DNA of 64,000 bases from Verrucomicrobiota bacterium (GTDB lineage Bacteria; Verrucomicrobiota; Verrucomicrobiia; Verrucomicrobiales; DEV007): assembly GCA_020630975.1 (NCBI GenBank), contig JAHDID010000001.1, positions 311,000-374,999 on the forward strand, read 5' to 3'. Made by a program: the position numbers and the translations under genes. Of the stretch, positions 34,231-40,706 are shown piece by piece; within the stretch, counting starts at the first letter, position 1, and each line of letters begins with the position of its first letter. Under the pieces are notes generated by a model that searched no databases, was not told the DNA's origin, and saw only the letters and a list, made by a program, of their open reading frames with translations.

Positions 34231-34289
34231 TTTCAATAGGGATTAAGCCCGATTCAATAGGGTACAATAAAAATTCAATAGGGTACAAT
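34231..34289 (+). repeat. 17-mer element, locus 3 (three copies, 21-bp period)
   Basis: Copies start at 34231 (degenerate, TTTCAATAGGGATTAAG), 34252 (ATTCAATAGGGTACAAT) and 34273 (ATTCAATAGGGTACAAT): exactly 21 bp apart. It fills the nusG-rplK gap and is read in the direction opposite to those genes. Confidence 0.85.
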
Positions 34290-34306
34290 CTCGGAGCACC
34301 TTGCGG

Positions 34307-34876
34307 TTAGCTTTTCTCTACCTGCCAATACTCGAGTGGGACGAGGGTCTCACGACCAAAGATGTTCACAGACACCATCAGCTCGCCCTTCTCCTCATCG
34401 ATCTCTGCGATCACACCGTTCTGACCTTGGAATGGGCCGTCTGCCACGGCGATCGTATCGCCAATCTCGTGCTCGACAGCAGGCTTGGCGCCACCAGCCC
34501 GCTCCTTGATCTGGGCCAGCATGCTATCCACCTCATGCTTTGGCATCGGTATCGGGTGCTGCTTGTTGCCCGCAAAATTGATCACACCATCTTGCTCTTG
34601 GATAAAGTACCAAGTCTGGTCGACCAGCTTATTGTGCTCGTCGAGTAGGTGCATATTTACGATAACGTAACCTGGGAAGAATTTACGGTTACGCTCCGCT
34701 TTCTTACCACCCTTGACCTCTGAGACAAGCTCCTCTGGCACTAGCACCTCAAAGACGTAGTCGCCCATCTCCTCAGCCTGGATTCGGCGCTCAAGGTGTT
34801 TACGGACCTTATTTTCTGCTCCGGATAATACGTGGACCACATACCACTGGTCTTGGGGTGCAGGGATGGTAGGCAT
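34307..34876 (-). CDS. nusG: Transcription termination/antitermination factor NusG
   Basis: 189 residues. The ATG at 34876 gives the standard N-terminus (QWYVVHVLSGAENKVRKHLE). The NGN domain continues to FPGYVIVNMHLLDEHNK and WYFIQEQDGVINFAG. The KOW domain is DTIAVADGPFQGQNGVIAEI to NIFGRETLVPLEYWQVEKS. NusG binds RNA polymerase and couples it to Rho or ribosomes. It follows secE in the conserved secE-nusG-rplK order. Confidence 0.97.
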   Translation of the reverse strand: MPTIPAPQDQWYVVHVLSGAENKVRKHLERRIQAEEMGDYVFEVLVPEELVSEVKGGKKAERNRKFFPGYVIVNMHLLDEHNKLVDQTWYFIQEQDGVINFAGNKQHPIPMPKHEVDSMLAQIKERAGGAKPAVEHEIGDTIAVADGPFQGQNGVIAEIDEEKGELMVSVNIFGRETLVPLEYWQVEKS

Positions 34877-34942
34877 GATAGAAAGATAGAGAAAAGCGGA
34901 AGATAGAAATGAAAGCAATCGAGCGAGACGCAGCTCGAAGGC

Positions 34943-35161
34943 TTATAGAGCACCGGTAGTAAGGAGCTTCATGATATTTCGCAGCGCAAAATCGATCACT
35001 GCGACGAAGGCCCCCAAAAGCAGCATTGCAATGATCACCACAATGGTCGAGTCGATCAGCTGCTTATACTTCTTCACCCCTTTTTCCTTGGGATCCCATG
35101 GCCAGGTCGCCTTTTTCAGTTCGCCCTGCACTTCGCCAATGTACTTTCCTAAGTTAGCCAT
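34943..35161 (-). CDS. secE: Preprotein translocase subunit SecE
   Basis: 72 residues with the single C-terminal membrane helix of short SecE proteins (STIVVIIAMLLLGAFVAVID). The amphipathic segment GELKKATWPWDPKEKG contains the invariant KKATWP signature. SecE clamps SecY in the inner-membrane export channel. It is flanked by tRNA-Trp upstream and nusG downstream, the usual bacterial arrangement. Confidence 0.96.
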   Translation of the reverse strand: MANLGKYIGEVQGELKKATWPWDPKEKGVKKYKQLIDSTIVVIIAMLLLGAFVAVIDFALRNIMKLLTTGAL

Positions 35162-35212
35162 GTTTTCTTTGAGAAAAATCTGAGATGAAGTCTTACCCCG
35201 TTATGGAAATGG

Positions 35213-35285
35213 CACGGTAGGAGGGACTCGAACCCCCAACCAATGGTTTTGGAGACCACTACTCTACCAATTGAGCTACTACCGT
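35213..35285 (-). tRNA. tRNA-Trp (anticodon CCA)
   Basis: Minus strand, 73 nt: acceptor arm ACGGTAG/CTACCGT, D-loop AATTGGTAGA, anticodon loop CTCCAAA giving CCA, T-loop GTTCGAGTC, discriminator G. No encoded CCA tail. Lies between tuf and secE, as in many bacteria. Confidence 0.95.
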
Positions 35286-35340
35286 GAATCCAATCCCGTG
35301 GGATAAAAATGTTTTAAAAAATTTCTTTTTTGTGTCTCGG

Positions 35341-35372
35341 CAAAGAAGGGGAACCAGACTTTCCGGCTCCCC
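35341..35372 (-). terminator. Possible terminator after tuf
   Basis: On the minus strand GGGGAGCC and GGTTCCCC pair (one G-U) around a nine-base loop, followed by TTCTTTG. The T-run is short, so termination may be partial, allowing readthrough into tRNA-Trp and secE. Confidence 0.5.
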
Positions 35373-35433
35373 CTCCAAAAATTGTCTATTCCAAGATCTG
35401 CCGAACGACTCGGAATATCTAGGCAAATCCTAA

Positions 35434-36618
35434 TTAGTCAAGGATATCAGCCACACGACCTGCACCTACTGTGCGGCCACCCTCGCGAATAGCGAAGCGG
35501 ATAGTCTTCTCCATAGCGATCGGTGTGATCAGCTCGACTTCCATAGCGATGTTATCACCAGGCATCACCATCTCAACACCGTCTGGCAGCTGGATAGCAC
35601 CAGTCACGTCAGTCGTTCTGAAGTAGAACTGTGGACGATAGTTGTTGAAGAAAGGAGTGTGACGGCCACCCTCGTCCTTAGAAAGAACGTAAACCTCTGA
35701 GTTAAACTTCTTGTGAGGAGTGATGGAACCTGGCTTAGCAATCACCTGACCACGCTCGATATCCTCTTTCTTCACACCACGGAGAAGTAGACCGACGTTA
35801 TCACCAGCCTGACCCTCGTCGAGGAGCTTACGGAACATCTCGATGTCAGTAACAGTAGTTGAAAGGGTGTCGCGGATACCAACGATCTCGACTTCTTCCA
35901 TCTTCTTGAGGATACCACGCTCGATACGACCAGTAGCCACTGTACCACGACCTTCGATTGAGAAGACGTCCTCGATAGGCATCAAGAAGTCCTGATCGAC
36001 TGGACGCTCTGGAAGTGGGATATAGTCATCAACTGCTGCCATGAGCTGCATGATGTTCTCCTGGTGAGTTGCATCACCCTCAAGAGCTTTGAGAGCAGAA
36101 CCACGCACGATAGGGATATCGTCGCCTGGGAACTCATACTGGTCGAGGAGCTCGCGCACCTCCATCTCGACGAGGTCGAGAAGCTCCTCGTCGTCGACCT
36201 GGTCAACTTTATTAAGGAAAACAACAAGAGCAGGAACACCAACCTGACGTGCAAGAAGGATGTGCTCGCGAGTCTGAGGCATTGGGCCGTCTGCTGCAGA
36301 ACAAACAAGGATACCACCGTCCATCTGGGCAGCACCTGTGATCATGTTCTTCACGTAGTCAGCGTGTCCTGGACAGTCAACGTGTGCGTAGTGACGAGTC
36401 TCTGTCTCGTACTCCACGTGTGCTGTCGAAATAGTGATACCGCGCTCGCGCTCCTCAGGAGCACCGTCGATCTCGTCGTATGCGCGCTTCTCCGCAAAAC
36501 CCTTGTCTGCAAGAGTCGTAGTGATAGCAGCGGTCAAGGTGGTCTTCCCGTGGTCAACGTGTCCGATAGTTCCCACGTTTACGTGAGGCTTGTTACGTTC
36601 GAATGCTTCCTTAGCCAT
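35434..36618 (-). CDS. tuf: Elongation factor Tu
   Basis: 394 residues, canonical EF-Tu. G1 [17 protein letters not shown], switch region with RGITI, G3 [15 protein letters not shown]4 [11 protein letters not shown]5 region [11 protein letters not shown]; domains 2 and 3 follow, with [20 protein letters not shown] and a C-terminal [13 protein letters not shown]. It delivers aminoacyl-tRNA to the ribosome. It is flanked by tRNA-Thr and tRNA-Trp. A 160-bp leader (36619-36778) separates it from tRNA-Thr and holds AT-rich repeats of TGGTTATTAG. Confidence 0.99.
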   Translation of the reverse strand: MAKEAFERNKPHVNVGTIGHVDHGKTTLTAAITTTLADKGFAEKRAYDEIDGAPEERERGITISTAHVEYETETRHYAHVDCPGHADYVKNMITGAAQMDGGILVCSAADGPMPQTREHILLARQVGVPALVVFLNKVDQVDDEELLDLVEMEVRELLDQYEFPGDDIPIVRGSALKALEGDATHQENIMQLMAAVDDYIPLPERPVDQDFLMPIEDVFSIEGRGTVATGRIERGILKKMEEVEIVGIRDTLSTTVTDIEMFRKLLDEGQAGDNVGLLLRGVKKEDIERGQVIAKPGSITPHKKFNSEVYVLSKDEGGRHTPFFNNYRPQFYFRTTDVTGAIQLPDGVEMVMPGDNIAMEVELITPIAMEKTIRFAIREGGRTVGAGRVADILD

Positions 36619-36778
36619 GGTTCTATTAAGTTAGGGTTACTTAGTCGCCTTTGGTCCCTTCTTAAGGTTCCGCTGCCGTCCTTTGTCAGTTTATTATGTT
36701 TGGTTATTAGCTTTCGCTAATGGTTATTAGTTTGGTTTATTTTTAGTTAAAAAATAGAGTGTTGCTTTCGCAGCGTGA

Positions 36779-36850
<72 letters not shown>

Positions 36851-36965
36851 AATTTCCGCACGTTTCAAAAGCTAACCGGCTCATCCCCTGATTGGTTCAG
36901 AAAATTAAGCAAAACTAACCTTTTCCACGATAAGAGCCGCGACAATACGTCCTAGATCTAGCAAG

Positions 36966-37006
36966 TCAAAAATTTTATCCGGATATTAGTCGATCTAGGA
37001 TAAAAT
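36966..37006 (-). terminator. Intrinsic terminator of the TrmH transcript
   Basis: On the minus strand ATTTTATCC (37006-36998) and GGATAAAAT (36980-36972) form a 9-bp stem around 17 bases, followed by TTTTTGAC. It lies 20 bp after the TrmH-family stop codon. Confidence 0.78.
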
Positions 37007-37026
37007 ATTTATGATCGTGAGGCAGA

Positions 37027-37791
37027 TCATCGGCACTGTAGCAGTCGATAAAGCGAGATCGCGGCACTGGCAGACACATTCAGCGAGTCCATTCCAGCCT
37101 GCATTTCGATCTGAAAGAGCCGATCGCAGCGCGATTTCCACCCCTCCGATAGGCCTCCCTGCTCCGGGCCATACACCACCACTCCCCTCTGTACGTCGGC
37201 CTCCACCTGCTCCAGAGGCACGCTGTCGGCACCTAAGGCAGCCCCCAGCACCTGATAGCCATGCGCCTGCAGCGCCACTACCTCGTCCATAGCCGAGGTG
37301 GGACTGTGATAAATGGGCAGTCGAAATACAGCCCCAGAAGACGCACGGATCGCCTTTCTCGAGAAGATTTCGGCACCACTACTATCCACCAGCATACCAC
37401 TGGCGCCCAGCGCTGCTGCCGACCGTGCGATCGTGCCGAGATTTGCCGCATCGGCCAACTCTGGGCAGGCCACTAGGAGTCCTGCTGGGCGCTCAGCGGC
37501 GGCAGATAGAGGCGCAGGTCTCTCCGCCAGAGCCAGCACCCCGCGATGAAAAGCGTAGCCTGTCATCTCTGCTAGCACGGCCTTTGGCACCACCTGCAGC
37601 TCGCAGTCTACGGGATCGAGGTCGGTGTGCGAGTCCTCTGCACGCACCACTACTACCGGGCGGATGCGCCGACTCGTGAGCAGTGCCTCCACGCACCAGC
37701 GCCCCTCTACCACCATCAGGTCGTGATCTTTGCCGGAAAATGCCTGTTGCCACTTATCCAGCATCGGTAGATCCACGAGATGATCGATCAC
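37027..37791 (-). CDS. TrmH/SpoU-family RNA 2'-O-methyltransferase
   Basis: 254 residues. An N-terminal substrate domain (LMVVEGRWCVEALL, YAFHRGVLALAERP) precedes the knotted SAM-binding domain. Its motif 1 is DAANLGTIARSAAALGASGM, motif 2 VVVYGPEQGGLSEGWKSRCD and motif 3 MQAGMDSLNVSASAAISLY. It probably methylates rRNA or tRNA ribose. The gene overlaps the upstream small gene by four bases. The exact target is not predictable. Confidence 0.9.
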   Translation of the reverse strand: MIDHLVDLPMLDKWQQAFSGKDHDLMVVEGRWCVEALLTSRRIRPVVVVRAEDSHTDLDPVDCELQVVPKAVLAEMTGYAFHRGVLALAERPAPLSAAAERPAGLLVACPELADAANLGTIARSAAALGASGMLVDSSGAEIFSRKAIRASSGAVFRLPIYHSPTSAMDEVVALQAHGYQVLGAALGADSVPLEQVEADVQRGVVVYGPEQGGLSEGWKSRCDRLFQIEMQAGMDSLNVSASAAISLYRLLQCR

Positions 37792-38207
37792 TCCACCACA
37801 GGCTCAGCCACCAGTGGTGTCGGCAAGACGATGCGGAACAATCTCGCCGTACGGATCGGCGATTCATGGCGCTGAGGATCGAACAGCCTCGCGGGCGTAT
37901 GAAACTCTGGCGCGCCAGGATCTTTAGAAAATCGCTTGGACTTTGGGATGAGTGCCGGGGTCGGATGAGAGGCTTTCACCGTACGACTCATCGTGTTTCG
38001 GCTCATCGTCCTTTGCGTCCCACTTGCCACGGCCTCGCGGCTGGCTGCGTAGTTGGCATCGATCGGGATAGCGATGGCGAGAGGGGTTTCTTCGATAGCC
38101 TTTTGTGGCTGATCTTCCTCTCCATATACCAGGGTTAGACTCAGGGCGATTAGACACACCCCCATCGTCACCCGGCAGTGTGCTCTGTCCAGGTTGCTGT
38201 GCTCCAT
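37788..38207 (-). CDS. Small exported hypothetical protein
   Basis: 139 residues from ATG 38207 (an alternative at 38255 lies in AT-rich DNA). The hydrophobic segment TMGVCLIALSLTLVYG acts as a signal peptide or anchor. The rest is Pro/Arg/Thr-rich with little predicted structure (SRTVKASHPTPALIPKSKRF). No family recognised. Its stop overlaps the TrmH-family start (ATGA), so it is translationally coupled to it. Confidence 0.5.
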   Translation of the reverse strand: MEHSNLDRAHCRVTMGVCLIALSLTLVYGEEDQPQKAIEETPLAIAIPIDANYAASREAVASGTQRTMSRNTMSRTVKASHPTPALIPKSKRFSKDPGAPEFHTPARLFDPQRHESPIRTARLFRIVLPTPLVAEPVVE

Positions 38208-38235
38208 GTGTTGTTGTTTCGGCCTACAAGATAAT

Positions 38236-38271
38236 AAGTTTTTAAATAATATCAATTTATTTTAAAAACTT
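38236..38271. promoter_or_regulatory. AT-rich hairpin in divergent gap before SufU-like gene
   Basis: AAGTTTTTAAATAA (38236-38249) and TTATTTTAAAAACTT (38257-38271) are near-perfect inverted arms with one bulge. In this divergent gap the sequence may carry both promoters; no clear -35/-10 pair can be picked. Confidence 0.4.
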
Positions 38272-38312
38272 TTCAGCGCGAAATGTGACTTTACTGTGCT
38301 TCCCTTATTGAG

Positions 38313-38750
38313 ATGGCTCACTTCAGCGAACTACTCGAGGCTCTGATCCTCGATCACGGCAGACAACCGCGGAACCGCGGCCCCCTACCCAGCCACACCC
38401 ACCGTGCCGAGGGGCTGAATCCCCTGACTGGAGATCAGCTGGAAGTGCTGCTAGAGATCGACTCCGCCAACAGCCTAATCGTGGGGGCCAGTTTTCAGGG
38501 CACTGGCTCTAGCCTATCGCTCACCTCTGCTTCAGTGATGACTGGTGAGCTGAAAGGTTTGGACGCTAGAACAGCAATCGCCCAGATCGAGAGCACGATC
38601 GCTAGACTGGAGGGAGATCCCACCCCAGAGACCTTGCCCATGTGTGAATACACTATCCTACTCGAGATAAGAGATGTCCCACAGCGAGTTCCTTGCGCCG
38701 CCCTGGCCTGGAGAACTGCACTCCGAGCATTGCAGAAGGGGGCTAGCTAA
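38313..38750 (+). CDS. SufU/IscU-like protein lacking two ligand cysteines
   Basis: 145 residues with the SufU fold: LEALILDHGRQPRNRGPL, GLNPLTGDQLEVLLEI, GASFQGTGSSLSLTSASVMTG and RVPCAALAWRTALRAL. SufU binds zinc or an Fe-S cluster through Cys-x-Asp, Cys and Cys. Here NPLCGD has become NPLTGD, and GxGCxIS has become GTGSSLS. The Asp and the last Cys (RVPCAAL) are kept. With two of three Cys gone, classical scaffold or sulfur-acceptor chemistry is unlikely; a structural or regulatory role, or decay, is possible. No sufS or sufB is adjacent. Confidence 0.82.
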   Translation: MAHFSELLEALILDHGRQPRNRGPLPSHTHRAEGLNPLTGDQLEVLLEIDSANSLIVGASFQGTGSSLSLTSASVMTGELKGLDARTAIAQIESTIARLEGDPTPETLPMCEYTILLEIRDVPQRVPCAALAWRTALRALQKGAS

Positions 38751-38785
38751 GGCTTCGTTGTGGTGCATGCGGCCGCAGGGCACAA

Positions 38786-39186
38786 ACCTTCGAGCCCAAG
38801 GGGCTGCGTCTCGCTGCCCGGCTGGCTGAGCCAATGCCCACGCAAGACGGCTGATAGGCTTATGCAGCCCGGCGGTTGAAAACACGCCGCTCCTTGAGCG
38901 GGAGTCTCTGCTTTCACCCAACCTTCGAGCTCAAGGAGGGGCTGCGTCTCGCTGCCCGGCAGGCTGAGACAATGCCCATGCGCGACGGCTGATGGGCTTA
39001 TGCAGCCCGGCAGCTAAAGGCAGCCGCTCCTTGGCGGGAGTCTCCGCTTTCACCCAACCTTCGAGCTCAAGGAGGGGCTGCATTCAGCTGCCCGGCAGGC
39101 TGAGCCAATGCCTTTGCGCGACGGCTGATAGGCTTATGCAGCCCGGCAGCTAAAGGCAGCCGCTCCTTGACGGGAGTCTCTGCTTG
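38786..39186. repeat. Three tandem units of about 135 bp, noncoding
   Basis: The gap 38751-39231 (481 bp) has no gene. Units start with ACCTTCGAGC at 38786, 38921 and 39057 (periods 135 and 136 bp; the last unit ends near 39186). Each holds CTGCCCGGC, AGGCTGAG, GGCTTATGCAGCCCGG and CCGCTCCTTG, with several GC-rich self-complementary parts. Differences include paired changes such as GGCGGTTGAAAACACGCCGC against GGCAGCTAAAGGCAGCCGC. After the array comes AACAGGCTGAGAACAGC, similar to the tail of the BIME-like repeat at 50418. Confidence 0.82.
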
Positions 39187-39231
39187 GAGGACCGCCAACA
39201 GGCTGAGAACAGCACAAAAGGTAACTCTCGA

Positions 39232-40581
39232 TCAGACCAGCCCCTTCAGGCGACCTGTCGAGTCGCCAAATCGCTCCTGATGCGAAATGCCCATTAGATC
39301 AAACTGGCTGAGGTAGAGATTGGCCATGGGGGTGTCGCCCCACTGTTTGACTAATCGATCTGTCTTCAGCGCGCCGCCAGCCTGGCCTGCTACTAGCAGA
39401 GGCAGGTTATTATGGCGGTGTTTGTTGCCATCGGATAGGCCGCTACCGTAGACGATCATCGAATTGTGCAGCAGCGACTTGCCATCGCTGTCCTGGGTGC
39501 TGCGCAGTTTATCGAGGAAATACCTGAGCTGCTGGGCATACCAGTAGTCGATTTGGGCGATCTTCTTCAGCGTCTCGGGATTGTCCTTATGGTGAGATAG
39601 CGTGTGGTGCCCCTCGGATATACCGATCTGCTTGTGCGAACCGTTGTCGCCATCGTTCGCCATCAGTAGAGATGCCACACGGGTCGAGTCGGTCTGAAAG
39701 GCGAGCACTAGGATGTCGGCCATCAGTTTTAGATAGTCCTCGCGTCCCTCTGGGATACCCTCGGGCGCTGATACGCCGGGATCAGGCAGCGGAAAACGCT
39801 CGGCCTTTTCGATCTGCTTTTCCACCTCGCGCACGCCGGTTAGGTATTCATCGAGCTTGGCCTGGTCGGTGCGACCCAGCTGGCTGTGCAGGCTCTTGGC
39901 ATCGCTGAGGATGTAGTCGAGTATCGAGTTCTGCTGAGCGCGGCGGCGCTGCAGATTTTTCTGTCGCTCGGCCCCTGTGCCCTGGCCGAAGAGACGCTCA
40001 AAGACTAGACGCGGGTCGGTCTCGGGCGTCATCGGTGTGGTCGCCGAGCGCCACGATAGATTATACTGGTAGGCACAGGAGTAGCCCGAGTCGCAGGTCC
40101 CCGAGGAGCGCACTGGTGCACAGGATAGCTCCAGCGACGAGAGCCGAGTGAGGTGCGAGATCTCATTGGCCACTACCTGGTCGGCAGAGATACCCAGCTG
40201 GATATTCGCTCCAGCTGTCTTGCGCGGGCGAGCCCCAGTGAGAAAGGTCGCATTCGCCCGGGCATGATCTCCCCCGCCATCGGCACCACCGATGCCTAGC
40301 TTATGCTCTAGGTTATTCAGCACCGCGATGTCGCGCTTCAGATCGCCCAGCGGCTCGAGCGTCTTGCCCAGCTTTAGCTGGCCGCCCTTGGAACCGCATT
40401 TCCAGAGATCCACGTTCACCCCATTGGGCACGTAGAGATAGGCCATGCGCAGCGGAGCACCACTAGCGGTAGTAGCTAGGCCCTGGGCCCGATTGGCGGC
40501 GTGCACAGAGGCTCCGAATTGCTCAAACACTGGCAGCGAGATAGTGGCTCCGAGAGCGCGTAGAGCGTGGCGACGGTTCAT
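39232..40581 (-). CDS. DUF1552 protein, twin-arginine-like leader
   Basis: 449 residues. The leader MNRRHALRALGATISLPVF has a paired-Arg Tat-like pattern. The body matches DUF1552, a family found with planctomycete-type cytochrome proteins: LRMAYLYVPNGVNVDLWKC, GGGDHARANATFLTGARPRK, ELSCAPVRSSGTCDSGYSCA, DEYLTGVREVEKQIEKAERF and SMIVYGSGLSDGNKHRHNNL. The His/Asp-rich C-terminal part recalls the alkaline phosphatase-like fold of DUF1501. It follows the DUF1592-type gene on the same strand, with a 125-bp gap that contains a 48-bp tandem duplication. Confidence 0.87.
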   Translation of the reverse strand: MNRRHALRALGATISLPVFEQFGASVHAANRAQGLATTASGAPLRMAYLYVPNGVNVDLWKCGSKGGQLKLGKTLEPLGDLKRDIAVLNNLEHKLGIGGADGGGDHARANATFLTGARPRKTAGANIQLGISADQVVANEISHLTRLSSLELSCAPVRSSGTCDSGYSCAYQYNLSWRSATTPMTPETDPRLVFERLFGQGTGAERQKNLQRRRAQQNSILDYILSDAKSLHSQLGRTDQAKLDEYLTGVREVEKQIEKAERFPLPDPGVSAPEGIPEGREDYLKLMADILVLAFQTDSTRVASLLMANDGDNGSHKQIGISEGHHTLSHHKDNPETLKKIAQIDYWYAQQLRYFLDKLRSTQDSDGKSLLHNSMIVYGSGLSDGNKHRHNNLPLLVAGQAGGALKTDRLVKQWGDTPMANLYLSQFDLMGISHQERFGDSTGRLKGLV

Positions 40582-40677
40582 GATGCTGGTTATTGGATGT
40601 TAGAAACGTTACGAGCGATAAAGTTGAATGATGCTGGTTATTGGATGTTAGAAACGTTACGAGCGATAAAGTTGAAT
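40582..40677. repeat. 48-bp perfect tandem duplication
   Basis: Bases 40582-40629 and 40630-40677 are identical (each starts GATGCTGGTTATTGGATG). A partial third copy, GATACTGGCGATA, follows. It lies in the leader of the DUF1552 gene, next to its ATG at 40581, and may duplicate a regulatory segment or simply be recent slippage. Confidence 0.85.
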
Positions 40678-40706
40678 GATACTGGCGATATAGCGTAGGG
40701 ACGCCA

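Noticed and set aside
36619..36778. Small gene in the tuf leader
   Set aside because: The open frame running through this leader on the plus strand is an extension of the tuf antisense shadow.
38786..39186. CRISPR array
   Set aside because: Units are contiguous, about 135 bp each and similar along most of their length, with no unique spacers and no cas genes.
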